Shown piece by piece: positions 6,686 through 15,529 of a stretch of 64,000 nucleotides of DNA. Positions within the stretch are counted from its first letter, which is position 1. Each line of letters opens with the position of its first letter. The notes beneath the pieces are model-generated. The model saw only the letters and a list, made by a program, of their open reading frames with translations, did not search any database and was not told the DNA's origin. The DNA is from Henriciella algicola. Its GTDB lineage: Bacteria > Pseudomonadota > Alphaproteobacteria > Caulobacterales > Hyphomonadaceae. The position numbers and the translations under genes were made by a program. The DNA lies in contig NZ_QWGA01000007.1 in the NCBI RefSeq assembly GCF_003576245.1, positions 248,001-312,000 of the forward strand, given 5' to 3'.

Positions 6686-7069
6686 CTAGGGTGGGATGAG
6701 TGCGACGGATACGTAGGCAGGAGCCCTCGACATTTGCGATGTTTCGCTTGTTAGCTGTTTGACGGGCGCCTGCGATTTGGTGTCGCTTAAGCCCTGCCAC
6801 ACGTCCCAGATATCCAGCGACAACCGCTTCCAAGGCTTGCGCGGCACGAACATGGTCCAGTCATTCGGGTCTGGTTTGTCCGCGAAGGCTTGTAGCGTGA
6901 TATAGATACGGCCCTTCCTGCAGACCGAGTAGCCGACAAGACCAGAGCGGTGCTCTGTGCGGCGGGCCGTAAGGTAGCGGTCGAGCCAGTACAGCTCCCA
7001 GAGGAAGATGGGCCAGTACCAGAGCTCGAGCTCTGCCAAGACATCAAGGATCCAGTCTCGGGCGATCAT
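6686..7069 (-). CDS. Hypothetical protein, tryptophan-rich N-terminus
   Basis: The predicted product is 127 residues from the ATG at 7069 (a TTG at 7096 would add nine). I do not recognise the family. The N-terminal half is rich in aromatic and acidic residues (LELWYWPIFLWELYWLDRYL, about residues 12-31), could form an amphipathic or membrane-associated helix, and is followed by a compact beta-like stretch (GLVGYSVCRKGRIYITLQAF) and a basic segment FVPRKPWKRLSLDIWDVWQGL. The last 30 or so residues are low in structure. Composition looks like a real protein and no competing plus-strand frame is credible. No signal peptide and no operon partner are visible. It may be an accessory gene acquired next to tRNA-Phe. 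Confidence 0.5.
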   Translation of the reverse strand: MIARDWILDVLAELELWYWPIFLWELYWLDRYLTARRTEHRSGLVGYSVCRKGRIYITLQAFADKPDPNDWTMFVPRKPWKRLSLDIWDVWQGLSDTKSQAPVKQLTSETSQMSRAPAYVSVALIPP

Positions 7070-7192
7070 GCGGGGAATGTACCCCGTAGCCCTCAAGTGT
7101 CGGAAACTCTGGTGCAGGGGTGGTGTTTCTGACGGTGCACTGACGGTGTTTTTCCAGGATCTGCAAACAGTGCGGAAAACAAACCCACAGTC

Positions 7193-7531
7193 TCAGTCAT
7201 ATGCCAGATAGGCCAGCACCGAACATTCAGGCGACTCTTCATCGAGTGATCGAATAAAGTCGGAGATAACTAGAAGAGATTTCAGGTCGGCTCCCGGCTT
7301 CGCTCTCACTACAAAGGTGAAGAGCTTGCCCGGATTGTCCGCGCAAAGGTCGTGAAGCACTTCATAGAGATAATTTATGTTTTGCGCCAGATTAGGATCG
7401 CCCAGGGCGCGCGCCAGATCAGGCATCCAGCTGTTTTGCCGACCCTGTTCCGGGTCAATCTCAATTTCGGCCGAAAAAAACGCTTCGCGCTTCGACGCAG
7501 CCAAACCTGCTTCCGATGCTTTGCTGATCAA
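7193..7531 (-). CDS. Hypothetical protein, probably the 3' part of a lipoprotein gene with a disrupted start
   Basis: From the TTG at 7531 the frame encodes 112 residues with balanced, protein-like composition (LAQNINYLYEVLHDLC, LFTFVVRAKPGADLKSLLVISDFIRSLDEE). The frame stays open upstream to a stop at 7676-7678 and there encodes TWAAWFLLASCGPCTPS, a hydrophobic stretch ending in a lipobox-like L-A-S-C (Cys codon 7610-7612), but offers no ATG, GTG or TTG before it. A basic N-terminus (MPEDLKSKRCARH) begins at ATG 7691 in a frame displaced by one base and stops at 7614-7616. The parts together look like a lipoprotein of about 165 residues split by a one-base indel between 7617 and 7675. The family is not recognised. 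Confidence 0.5.
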   Translation of the reverse strand: MISKASEAGLAASKREAFFSAEIEIDPEQGRQNSWMPDLARALGDPNLAQNINYLYEVLHDLCADNPGKLFTFVVRAKPGADLKSLLVISDFIRSLDEESPECSVLAYLAYD

Positions 7532-7831
7532 CGGATGTATCGAGACGTAATTCAGGTCTGCAGTCCTAATGAGATCGCTTGTCCAGCGTACAGAGGGGGT
7601 GCATGGCCCGCAACTAGCAAGAAGGAACCAAGCCGCCCACGTTCCAATTTGAGTGACGTGCGCAACGCTTCGATTTCAGATCCTCAGGCATTTGTAATTG
7701 CTGAATTAGCGCCGGGTTCGTCCACTTGCAAATCCTTCGCATTTTCAGCTGGATGCCGGTTGCAGCCAGCGCGTCGCCTCGCCGCATGCGAGGGGGCAGA
7801 ATTTTCTGTCAGCCGCGTTAGTTATGATGGG

Positions 7832-7848
7832 GATGGCATGTTGCCATC
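7832..7848 (+). other. Hairpin in nuo leader
   Basis: GATGGCA (7832-7838) and TGCCATC (7842-7848) form a perfect 7-bp inverted repeat with a 3-base loop. It lies 60 bases before the nuoA start and could be an mRNA hairpin or, as a dyad, a repressor site. Confidence 0.5.
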
Positions 7849-7853
7849 GCGCT

Positions 7854-7878
7854 GAAAGCGTCCTAACCCGACGCTTTC
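7854..7878 (+). other. Second hairpin in nuo leader
   Basis: GAAAGCGTC (7854-7862) and GACGCTTTC (7870-7878) form a perfect 9-bp stem with the 7-base loop CTAACCC. It ends 30 bases before nuoA and is not followed by a T-run, so it is not an intrinsic terminator on the plus strand. Confidence 0.55.
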
Positions 7879-7908
7879 GACGCCCGTCCTTCGAGGAGCT
7901 CACCTCAT

Positions 7909-8283
7909 ATGACCGAGATTGAACGCTTTGCCCTCGACTATCTGCCAGTGATCCTGTTTCTGGGACTTGGTGTGATCCTGTCGCTGCTCTTCATTATTGG
8001 CGCTGCCATCCTGGCCCCGTCCAACCCGGACCCTGAAAAGAATTCGGCCTATGAGTGTGGCTTCAACGCTTTCGACGATGCGCGCATGAAATTCGATGTC
8101 CGCTTCTATCTGGTGGCCATCCTCTTCATCATCTTCGATCTGGAAGTGGCCTTCCTCTTCCCGTGGGCTGTCAGCCTCGGCACCATTGGCGTGTTTGGTT
8201 TCTGGTCCATGGTCGTCTTCCTCGGCGTGCTGACGGTAGGTTTCATATACGAATGGCGCCGTGGGGCGCTGGAGTGGGAATAG
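7909..8283 (+). CDS. nuoA: NADH-quinone oxidoreductase subunit A
   Basis: Membrane subunit at the junction of the two arms of complex I, near the quinone site. The 124 residues form three membrane helices (about 12-36, 68-90 and 96-116) with the conserved loop [41 protein letters not shown], including the Cys of the ND3 loop. An AGGAG about a dozen bases before the ATG serves as ribosome site. It is the first gene of the nuo operon and abuts nuoB with no gap (stop 8281-8283, next ATG 8284). Confidence 0.97.
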   Translation: MTEIERFALDYLPVILFLGLGVILSLLFIIGAAILAPSNPDPEKNSAYECGFNAFDDARMKFDVRFYLVAILFIIFDLEVAFLFPWAVSLGTIGVFGFWSMVVFLGVLTVGFIYEWRRGALEWE

Positions 8284-8853
8284 ATGGCCGACGACTATAA
8301 GCCATATGCACTTGGAGCCGGCCGCGCCGGTGTCGAAGGCGGGCACGATGTGCGCGCTGACGACCCGTTCTTTGCCGGTCTTTCCGATCATCTTGCCGAC
8401 AAGGGCTATTTCACCGCACGGGCAGACGACCTGATCGCCTGGGCGCGGACCGGTTCGCTCATGTGGATGACGTTCGGTCTGGCGTGCTGCGCTGTTGAAA
8501 TGATGCAGGCAGGCAATCCGCGTTATGACCTTGAGCGCTTCGGCATGGCGCCGCGCGGCTCTCCGCGTCAGTCAGACGTGATGATCGTCGCCGGTACGCT
8601 CACCAACAAGATGGCGCCAGCGCTTCGCAAGGTCTACGACCAGATGCCGGAGCCACGTTACGTCGTTTCCATGGGCTCGTGCGCAAATGGCGGCGGCTAT
8701 TATCACTATTCATACTCAGTCGTTCGCGGCTGTGACCGTATCGTGCCTGTCGACATCTATGTGCCAGGCTGCCCGCCGACCGCAGAGGCGCTCGTCTATG
8801 GTATGCTGCAACTTCAGAAGAAGATCCGCCGCGAAGGCTCGATCGAGCGCTAG
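8284..8853 (+). CDS. nuoB: NADH-quinone oxidoreductase subunit B (cluster N2 subunit)
   Basis: Peripheral-arm subunit that carries the terminal [4Fe-4S] cluster N2, which passes electrons to ubiquinone. The 189 residues contain the adjacent ligand cysteines near 68-69 (GLACCAVEM), SMGSC near 133 and PGCPP near 163. The conserved block [21 protein letters not shown] follows. The N-terminal 45 residues are less conserved. It immediately follows nuoA and is 20 bases before nuoC. Confidence 0.97.
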   Translation: MADDYKPYALGAGRAGVEGGHDVRADDPFFAGLSDHLADKGYFTARADDLIAWARTGSLMWMTFGLACCAVEMMQAGNPRYDLERFGMAPRGSPRQSDVMIVAGTLTNKMAPALRKVYDQMPEPRYVVSMGSCANGGGYYHYSYSVVRGCDRIVPVDIYVPGCPPTAEALVYGMLQLQKKIRREGSIER

Positions 8854-8873
8854 GCGGAAAGGATTTACTGGTC

Positions 8874-9491
8874 ATGAGTGAAGCCCTGAAAGAGCTTGGC
8901 GAGCATATCAGCGACTCGTGCGCTGATATGGTGAAAAGCTTCCATGTGAAGCATGGCGAGCTGACGCTGCTCGCTGAGCGCGATTCGATCCTGCGCCTTT
9001 CGAAATTCCTGAAGGACGACAATCAGTGCGTGTTCGAGACGCTGATCGATATTTGCGGTGTCGACTATCCAGAGCACAGCCAGCGCTTTGAGGTCGTCTA
9101 TCACTTCCTGTCGATGCGCCTGAACCAGCGCATCCGTGTGAAGGTTTCAACCGATGAGAGCGCGGCTGTGCCAAGCCTTACCGGCCTGCACCCGAGCGCC
9201 GACTGGTTCGAGCGCGAAGCGTTTGACATGTACGGCATCCGCTTTGCCGGCCACCCGGACATGCGCCGTATCCTGACCGACTATGGTTTCGAAGGGTATC
9301 CGCTGCGCAAGGACTTCCCGCTGACGGGCTATACCGAAGTGCGTTATGACGACCTTGAAAAGCGGGTCGTCTATGAGCCGGTGAGCCTGGTTCAGGAGTA
9401 CCGAAACTTCGATTTCCTTTCGCCGTGGGAAGGTATGACCAAAGACCTGCCGGGCGATGAAAAGGCGGAGAAGGAGGCTGACAATGGCTGA
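8874..9491 (+). CDS. nuoC: NADH-quinone oxidoreductase subunit C
   Basis: The 30 kDa peripheral-arm subunit that packs against NuoD. The 205 residues include the family signature around [40 protein letters not shown] (about 105-145). No cofactor is bound. It is a separate gene here, unlike the fused NuoCD of enterobacteria, as is usual in alphaproteobacteria. The 3' end overlaps nuoD by 8 nt. Confidence 0.97.
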   Translation: MSEALKELGEHISDSCADMVKSFHVKHGELTLLAERDSILRLSKFLKDDNQCVFETLIDICGVDYPEHSQRFEVVYHFLSMRLNQRIRVKVSTDESAAVPSLTGLHPSADWFEREAFDMYGIRFAGHPDMRRILTDYGFEGYPLRKDFPLTGYTEVRYDDLEKRVVYEPVSLVQEYRNFDFLSPWEGMTKDLPGDEKAEKEADNG

Positions 9492-10692
9492 TAGCGCTTA
9501 CATTTCGTCCTCCGACGACGACCGCAAGTTTACGCTGAACTTTGGCCCGCAGCACCCGGCTGCGCACGGCGTGCTCCGCATGATCATGGACCTCGACGGC
9601 GAAGTCGTCGAGCGGATCGACAGCCATGTGGGCCTTCTGCACCGCGGCACCGAAAAGCTGCTGGAGTACAAGACCTACCTTCAGGGCCTGCCTTATTTCG
9701 ACCGGCTCGACTATGTCGCGCCGATGAACCAGGAGCATGCCTGGTGCCTTGCGATCGAGCGGCTGCTCGGTCTCGAAGTGCCGCGCCGCGCCAAGTTCAT
9801 CCGCGTGCTGTATTCCGAAATCGGCCGCATCCTGTCGCACATGCTGAACATCACGACGCAGGCGATGGACTGCGGTGCGCTGGCCCCGATCACATGGGGC
9901 TTTGAAGAGCGCGAAGTGCTGATCGGTTTCTATGAGCGTGCCTCTGGCTCGCGCATGCACTCTGCCTATTTCCGTCCGGGCGGCGTCCACCAGGACCTGC
10001 CACCTGATCTTCTCGACGATATCCTGCACTTCTGTGGCCGTTTCCCGGACGCGATTGCGCATATCGAGGGGCTGATCACTGACAACCGCATCTTCAAACA
10101 GCGCAATGTCGATATTGGCGTCGTGGATGAGAAGATCATCATGGAATGGGGCTTCTCAGGCGTCATGGTGCGTGGCTCTGGCCTCGCATGGGATCTTCGC
10201 CGTTCGCAGCCCTACGAAATCTACGACGAGATTCCGGGCGACGTCTTCAAGGTCGTTGTCGGCAATAATGGCGACAATTACGACCGTTATGTCTGCCGGA
10301 TGGAGGAGATGCTCATCTCCTGCGACATCATGAAGTGGTGCATCGAGAACATGCCGGAAGGCGAAGTTCTGCTGGCTGGATCGAAGGTGTCGCCGCCGCG
10401 CCGCGGTGACATGAAGCGCTCGATGGAGGCGCTTATCCACCACTTCAAGCTCTACACCGAAGGCTTCCACGTGCCCGAAGGCGAGGTTTATGCCTGCGTC
10501 GAGGCGCCGAAGGGTGAGTTTGGTGTGTATCTGGTTTCTGACGGGACGAACCGACCATATCGCGCAAAGATCCGTGCGCCGGGCTATCCGCACCTCGCGG
10601 CCATGGATCACCTGTGCAAGGGGCATATGCTGGCAGACGTCTCTGCCATACTGGGTTCGCTCGACATCGTGTTTGGGGAGATCGACCGCTAA
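9484..10692 (+). CDS. nuoD: NADH-quinone oxidoreductase subunit D
   Basis: The 49 kDa subunit that, with NuoB, forms the ubiquinone-binding cavity. The 402 residues start [13 protein letters not shown] at the ATG 9484; a longer frame from 9457 adds only a poly-Arg run inside nuoC. Family blocks include [54 protein letters not shown] (with the quinone-site His and Tyr regions) and the C-terminal DIVFGEIDR. Homologous to NiFe hydrogenase large subunits, with the nickel ligands replaced. The stop overlaps nuoE as TAATG. Confidence 0.97.
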   Translation: MADSAYISSSDDDRKFTLNFGPQHPAAHGVLRMIMDLDGEVVERIDSHVGLLHRGTEKLLEYKTYLQGLPYFDRLDYVAPMNQEHAWCLAIERLLGLEVPRRAKFIRVLYSEIGRILSHMLNITTQAMDCGALAPITWGFEEREVLIGFYERASGSRMHSAYFRPGGVHQDLPPDLLDDILHFCGRFPDAIAHIEGLITDNRIFKQRNVDIGVVDEKIIMEWGFSGVMVRGSGLAWDLRRSQPYEIYDEIPGDVFKVVVGNNGDNYDRYVCRMEEMLISCDIMKWCIENMPEGEVLLAGSKVSPPRRGDMKRSMEALIHHFKLYTEGFHVPEGEVYACVEAPKGEFGVYLVSDGTNRPYRAKIRAPGYPHLAAMDHLCKGHMLADVSAILGSLDIVFGEIDR

Positions 10693-11717
10693 TGGCACTT
10701 CGCCGTTTTGATCTTGAGGCTGGGGGCGAGACTTTCGCTTTCAAAGCCGAAACAGAGCCGACGATTGCGTTCTGGCTGGGCAAGTACCCAGAGGACAAGA
10801 AGCGTTCGGCTGTCATCCCGCTGCTGTGGCTGGCGCAGAAGGACAATAATGGCTGGCTGTCCGAGCCGGCCATGCGCACGGTCGCTGACCGTCTCGAGAT
10901 GCCGTATATCCGCGTCTATGAGGTTGCGACCTTCTACACGATGTTCCGCCTCCAGCCGGTCGGCAAGAATCACGTCCAGCTTTGCGGCACGACGCCTTGC
11001 ATGTTGCGCGGTGCCAACGACCTGAAGAAGGTCTGCGAGAAACGTATCGGCAAGAAGATGGCCGTGACCGATGATGGCCGCCTGTCCTGGGAAGAGGTCG
11101 AGTGCCTCGGCGCCTGCGTGAATGCGCCGATGGTCCAGATCAATGACTATTACTATGAGGACCTGACGCCGGAGTCTCTCGATGAGATCCTGTCGCGCCT
11201 TGCTGGGGGTGTCGACGTGCCTCCGGGGACGTTTGTCGATCGCCAGAACAGTGCGCCGATTGGCGGGGCGACGACGCTGAAAGAGGCGGCCCTGTTTGAC
11301 GGTTCGCGAAATGGTGTGTCCGGGCTGCCGAACCTTCCAGAAGCGACGAAGGGCGATAACCCTGAGCCGGAAGCCAAGGGTGAGCCGGCCCGTTCGAAAC
11401 CGACCAATACCGACCGCGAAGAGCCCTCCAAGGCGACGGTGGAAGCTGCCGACGAAGAGGTGGAGCTTGAGGGTGAGCGTCCAGCCGCATCTGAGGCCAA
11501 TGCTGAAGGCGGTGATGATCTCAAGAAAATCAAGGGCATCGGGCCGAAAATTGAGAAACAGCTCAATGAGCTTGGTGTGAACACCTTTGCGCAGATCGCG
11601 GCATGGAGCGGCGATAATGTGAAATGGGTTGACGGGTATCTGTCTTTCCGGGGCCGGATTGAGCGGGAATCCTGGATCGAGCAGGCCAAGACACTTGCAT
11701 CTGAGGACAAGAGCTAA
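10692..11717 (+). CDS. nuoE: NADH-quinone oxidoreductase subunit E with C-terminal helix-hairpin-helix extension
   Basis: The N-terminal 165 residues are the thioredoxin-like NuoE domain that binds the [2Fe-2S] cluster N1a, with ligands near C98, C103, C138 and C142 (QLCGTTPC and ECLGAC). The protein continues to 341 residues: a charged, low-complexity linker (about 200-270, rich in E, K, P and S) followed by a helix-hairpin-helix type domain ([22 protein letters not shown], about 275-337). Plain NuoE is about 160-220 residues; I recall similar extensions in other alphaproteobacterial NuoE proteins. The start is the ATG at 10692 inside nuoD's TAA. The role of the extension is unknown. Confidence 0.95.
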   Translation: MALRRFDLEAGGETFAFKAETEPTIAFWLGKYPEDKKRSAVIPLLWLAQKDNNGWLSEPAMRTVADRLEMPYIRVYEVATFYTMFRLQPVGKNHVQLCGTTPCMLRGANDLKKVCEKRIGKKMAVTDDGRLSWEEVECLGACVNAPMVQINDYYYEDLTPESLDEILSRLAGGVDVPPGTFVDRQNSAPIGGATTLKEAALFDGSRNGVSGLPNLPEATKGDNPEPEAKGEPARSKPTNTDREEPSKATVEAADEEVELEGERPAASEANAEGGDDLKKIKGIGPKIEKQLNELGVNTFAQIAAWSGDNVKWVDGYLSFRGRIERESWIEQAKTLASEDKS

Positions 11718-13021
11718 TGCTGCAGGACAAGGATCGCATCTTCACCAATCTTTACGGCGCGCACTCGCCAGGCCTTGAAGCGGCCAAGAAGCGCGGTGCC
11801 TGGCATCTCACGCGTGAGATGCTGCAGCAGACGCCGGAATGGATCTGCGACCAGATCAAGGCGTCCGGCCTTCGTGGCCGCGGCGGTGCTGGCTTCCCGA
11901 CGGGCCTCAAATGGACCTTCATGCCGAAGGAAGTCCGTGACCGGCCGCACTATCTGGTCGTCAATGCGGACGAGTCCGAGCCGGGGACGTGCAAGGACCG
12001 CGAGATCATGCGCCATGACCCGCACCTTCTAATTGAAGGCTGTATGGTTGCGTCCTATGCGATGCGCGCGCATGCCTGCTACGTTTATCTGCGCGGCGAA
12101 TACATTGCCGAGCGCGAAGCGCTCGAGAAGGCGGTGAAGGAAGCCTATGAGGCGGGCCTGATCGGCAAGAACAACAAGAATGGCTGGGATTTCGATCTCT
12201 ACGTCCACCATGGCGCAGGTGCCTATATCTGCGGCGAGGAGACGGCGCTGCTCGAAAGCCTCGAAGGCAAGAAGGGCCAGCCGCGCCTGAAGCCTCCATT
12301 CCCGGCCAATGCTGGCCTCTATGGCTGCCCGACAACAGTGAACAATGTCGAGTCGATCGCGGTTGCGCCGACCATTCTGCGCCGCGGCGCCGAGTGGTTT
12401 GCGGGCTTTGGCCGTCCGAACAATACCGGCACGAAGCTGTTCTGCGTGTCCGGCCATGTGAACAAGCCGTGCAATGTCGAAGAAGAGATGTCGATCACTT
12501 TCCGTGATCTCATCGAGACCCATTGCGGCGGTATTCGTGGCGGCTGGGACAATCTGAAGGCGGTGATCCCGGGTGGCTCATCGGTGCCGATGGTGCCGGC
12601 CGAGCAGATCATGGACGCCTATATGGATTTCGACACGCTGCGGGACCTGCGTTCAGGTCTTGGTACCGCGGCTGTCATCGTGATGGACAAGTCCACGGAC
12701 CTCATCCAGGCGATTGCGCGGATTTCCTACTTCTACAAGCATGAGAGCTGCGGCCAGTGTACGCCGTGCCGTGAGGGCACGGGCTGGATGTGGCGCGTGC
12801 TGGAGCGGATGGCCAAAGGGCAGGCAGAGATGTCGGATATCGACATGCTGCTCGACGTCGCAGGTCAAGTCGAAGGTCACACGATCTGCGCCCTTGGCGA
12901 TGCTGCGGCCTGGCCGGTACAGGGCCTCATCCGCCACTTCCGCCATGAGATCGAAGACCGCATTTCCGAATACCGGGCGCCGCGCACCATGGTGCAGGGC
13001 GCAAACGTGGCAGCGGAGTAG
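11717..13021 (+). CDS. nuoF: NADH-quinone oxidoreductase subunit F (NADH/FMN subunit)
   Basis: The 51 kDa subunit that oxidises NADH through FMN and holds [4Fe-4S] cluster N3. The 434 residues contain the Gly-rich nucleotide loop [13 protein letters not shown] (about 55-67), the FMN region [19 protein letters not shown] (about 172-190) and the cluster ligands [12 protein letters not shown] (about 345-356) plus a later Cys. Its ATG overlaps the nuoE stop (TAATG). Fourteen bases separate it from the small membrane-protein gene that follows. Confidence 0.97.
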   Translation: MLQDKDRIFTNLYGAHSPGLEAAKKRGAWHLTREMLQQTPEWICDQIKASGLRGRGGAGFPTGLKWTFMPKEVRDRPHYLVVNADESEPGTCKDREIMRHDPHLLIEGCMVASYAMRAHACYVYLRGEYIAEREALEKAVKEAYEAGLIGKNNKNGWDFDLYVHHGAGAYICGEETALLESLEGKKGQPRLKPPFPANAGLYGCPTTVNNVESIAVAPTILRRGAEWFAGFGRPNNTGTKLFCVSGHVNKPCNVEEEMSITFRDLIETHCGGIRGGWDNLKAVIPGGSSVPMVPAEQIMDAYMDFDTLRDLRSGLGTAAVIVMDKSTDLIQAIARISYFYKHESCGQCTPCREGTGWMWRVLERMAKGQAEMSDIDMLLDVAGQVEGHTICALGDAAAWPVQGLIRHFRHEIEDRISEYRAPRTMVQGANVAAE

Positions 13022-13035
13022 GGCAGACACGACTG

Positions 13036-13416
13036 ATGAGCACGCTCCGCAACATCCTCACGACCATCTGGTGCGCCGTGATCATCGGGACGAATACGTT
13101 CGCCCTGATCGTCATAGCGCAGTATTTCGGCGTGGATGTGCTGGCGCTGAATTCAGTTTTGCTGCCAGTGATGCATATGAGCGCTATGATCGTGCTCGGC
13201 ATCCTGTCGCTGGTCTCGACCAAGTATCTCTGGGTGATCCTGGGGGTGTCTGTGCTGTCACTTGTGCTGACGCTTGCGCATGACATGCTCGTGATGCGGG
13301 TCTGGCGCCCGTCCACGATGCTGGACAGCCTGCTGGTGATCGTTCCGACCTATCTCCTTGCGCGCTGGAATTCGCTGTCGCGCGAGACGAAATTCAATCC
13401 CGTACAAGAGTTCTAA
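13036..13416 (+). CDS. Hypothetical four-helix membrane protein inserted in the nuo operon
   Basis: The predicted product is 126 residues, almost entirely hydrophobic. Four probable membrane helices are visible: about 8-30 (WCAVIIGTNTFALIVIAQYF), 40-60 (LLPVMHMSAMIVLGILSLV), 63-84 (YLWVILGVSVLSLVLTLAH) and 94-112 (MLDSLLVIVPTYLLARW), with a charged C-terminal tail. No recognised complex I subunit fits: all fourteen Nuo genes are accounted for elsewhere in the operon. It is co-oriented, 14 bases after nuoF and 4 bases before nuoG, so certainly co-transcribed. Possible roles are an assembly factor or lineage-specific subunit, but this is inference from position only. Confidence 0.75.
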   Translation: MSTLRNILTTIWCAVIIGTNTFALIVIAQYFGVDVLALNSVLLPVMHMSAMIVLGILSLVSTKYLWVILGVSVLSLVLTLAHDMLVMRVWRPSTMLDSLLVIVPTYLLARWNSLSRETKFNPVQEF

Positions 13417-13420
13417 AGCG

Positions 13421-15520
13421 ATGGCTGACGACCTTTTCAAACTGAACATCGATGGCAAGGACATTGAGGTGCCCAAGCACTACACGCTGATGCAGGCGTG
13501 TGAGGAAGCTGGCGCCGAGATTCCGCGCTTCTGCTATCATGAGCGCCTATCGGTGGCCGGCAATTGCCGTATGTGCCTGGTTCAGTGGAAGGGCGCGCCG
13601 AAGCCGATTGCGAGCTGCGCCCAGACCGTTGGCGACATGCGCCTCAACCCTGATGGCACTCCGCCGAACATCCTGACGTCAGGCGACTATGTCGAGAAGG
13701 CCCGTAACGGGGTGATGGAGTTCCTCCTCATCAACCACCCGCTGGATTGCCCGATCTGCGACCAGGGCGGTGAGTGTGACTTGCAAGACCAGGCCATGGC
13801 CTATGGCCGATCCGGCTCGCGCTATGCGCTGAACAAGCGCGCGGTCGAGAACAAGAATATGGGACCGCTGGTCAAGACGATAATGACCCGCTGTATCCAG
13901 TGTACGCGGTGTGTGCGCTTTGCGGCCGAAGTCGCCGGTGTCGAAGAGCTGGGCATGATTTCGCGCGGCGAGGATGCCGAGATCACGACTTATCTGGAAA
14001 AGTCGCTGTCGTCGGAGCTTTCCGGCAATGTCATCGACCTTTGCCCGGTCGGCGCGCTGACGTCGAAGCCTTATGCTTACAATGCGCGCCCATGGGAGCT
14101 GCGCAAGACCGAGTCGATCGACATCATGGATGCGATGGGCGCGGGCATCCGCGTCGACGCCAAGGGTGCTGGCGTGATGCGCATCATGCCGGTCATCAAT
14201 GAAGAGGTGAACGAGGAGTGGCTGTCAGACAAGTCGCGCTTCGTCTGGGACGGCCTTGCCCGCCAGCGCCTCGACAAGCCTTATGTTCGCGAGAATGGCA
14301 AGCTGCGTCCGGCAAGCTGGAGCGAGGCGCTCCAGAAGACCGCAGAGGCGTTGAAAGCCTCGAAAGAGAAGACGGGCTTCATCGCAGGTGACCTCGTCGA
14401 AGTTGAACAGGCCCGCGCGGCGCTGGACCTTGCTCGCAGCCTCGACATTGCATCGACTGATTGCCGCCCGGCAGGCGCAACCTATGGCGCTGATGGTGTT
14501 CGTGAGAAGTACATTCTGAACCCGACGCTGATGGGCGTTGAGGAGGCCGATGCGCTCCTGCTGATCGGCACCAATCCGCGTGTGGAAGCTTCGGTCTGGA
14601 ACGCACGTATTCGTAAGGCCTGGCTCTGGAATGATCTTCAGGTCGGTCTGGTCGGCGAAGGCGTCGACCTCACCTATGACTACGATCACCTCGGCACGGG
14701 CCCGGCAGACCTTGATGGCCTGCTGAAAGGCGACAGCGCTTTCGTCAAAGCTTTCAAGAATGCCAAGCGCCCAATGGTTGTCGTTGGTGAGCATGCGCTG
14801 GTTGGTGAGAATGGGCTGGATGTGCTGAACGCTGCGCACCAGATCGCGCTCGATGCAGGTGCAATCACCGAGGAGTGGAGCGGCTTTGGCGTGCTTCACA
14901 ATGCAGCTGGCCGCGTCGGCGCGCTCGATACCGGTTTCGTGCCGGGCGAGGGCGGTCTTGATACGAAGGCCATGCTCGAAGGCGGCGTTGATACGCTGGT
15001 CCTTCTGGGCGCTGACGAACTCGACCTCAGCAAACTTGGCGATACGACCGTGATCTATGTCGGTTCGCACGGTGATCGCGGCGCATCGCGCGCCGACATT
15101 ATCCTTCCTTCTGCGGCCTATACCGAGATGGAAGCGACCTATGTGAACACCGAAGGCCGCGTGCAGATGACCGGTAAGGCCGTCCAGCCGAAAGGCGAGG
15201 CCCGTGAGGCCTGGGCGATCTTCCGCGCGCTTTCCGAGCTCACCGGCAAGCCGCTGTCCTATGATTCGGCAGACCAGCTTCGCGAACAGATTCGCGAGCA
15301 TAATCCGGTCTTTGCAGGTCTTGGCTTTGCCCCGGGCAAGTCCGGCCATGAGGCGCTGTCCAAGGCGCCTGAAAAGGCCAAAACCCTCGCCGGAGCGCGT
15401 CCTTTTGAAGCGCCCTTCGAAGATTTCTATCTGACCAACCCGATCGCACGGGCGTCAAAGACGATGGCGGAATGCTCGCTCATGAAGCGTGGCCTTGAAA
15501 CGCCGGTAGCAGCGGAGTAG
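13421..15520 (+). CDS. nuoG: NADH-quinone oxidoreductase subunit G
   Basis: The 75 kDa subunit, 699 residues, that carries electron-transfer clusters N1b, N4 and N5. The N-terminal ferredoxin-like [2Fe-2S] domain shows CRMCLV; next come HPLDCPICDQGGECDLQDQAM (His/Cys-ligated N5 region) and TRCIQCTRCVRF with the later CPVGALTSKP (N4). The remainder is a molybdopterin-oxidoreductase-like domain that has lost its metal cofactor in this family. No N7 ligand set is obvious. The ATG at 13421 is preferred to the frame from 13358, which would overlap the preceding membrane-protein gene. Confidence 0.96.
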   Translation: MADDLFKLNIDGKDIEVPKHYTLMQACEEAGAEIPRFCYHERLSVAGNCRMCLVQWKGAPKPIASCAQTVGDMRLNPDGTPPNILTSGDYVEKARNGVMEFLLINHPLDCPICDQGGECDLQDQAMAYGRSGSRYALNKRAVENKNMGPLVKTIMTRCIQCTRCVRFAAEVAGVEELGMISRGEDAEITTYLEKSLSSELSGNVIDLCPVGALTSKPYAYNARPWELRKTESIDIMDAMGAGIRVDAKGAGVMRIMPVINEEVNEEWLSDKSRFVWDGLARQRLDKPYVRENGKLRPASWSEALQKTAEALKASKEKTGFIAGDLVEVEQARAALDLARSLDIASTDCRPAGATYGADGVREKYILNPTLMGVEEADALLLIGTNPRVEASVWNARIRKAWLWNDLQVGLVGEGVDLTYDYDHLGTGPADLDGLLKGDSAFVKAFKNAKRPMVVVGEHALVGENGLDVLNAAHQIALDAGAITEEWSGFGVLHNAAGRVGALDTGFVPGEGGLDTKAMLEGGVDTLVLLGADELDLSKLGDTTVIYVGSHGDRGASRADIILPSAAYTEMEATYVNTEGRVQMTGKAVQPKGEAREAWAIFRALSELTGKPLSYDSADQLREQIREHNPVFAGLGFAPGKSGHEALSKAPEKAKTLAGARPFEAPFEDFYLTNPIARASKTMAECSLMKRGLETPVAAE

Positions 15521-15529
15521 GCGAGCGCC

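Larger units (their letters stand above)
7532..7908. other. Region between the hypothetical gene and nuoA: possible gene 5' remnant and nuo leader hairpins
   Basis: The part up to about 7691 holds the upstream coding-like segment of the minus-strand lipoprotein-like gene. The rest should contain the nuo promoter, but I could not pick a convincing -35/-10 pair (TATGAT near 7823 lacks a good -35). Three perfect inverted repeats occur at 7777-7793, 7832-7848 and 7854-7878. The plus-strand frame 7352-7855 covering this region has poor composition and is not annotated. Confidence 0.6.

Noticed and set aside
7352-7855. 167-codon plus-strand frame before nuoA
   Set aside because: Cys/Arg-rich composition without domain, antisense to the more protein-like minus-strand frame and running through leader hairpins.
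14225-15349. 374-codon minus-strand frame opposite nuoG
   Set aside because: No family resemblance, no ribosome site and full overlap with an unambiguous gene.
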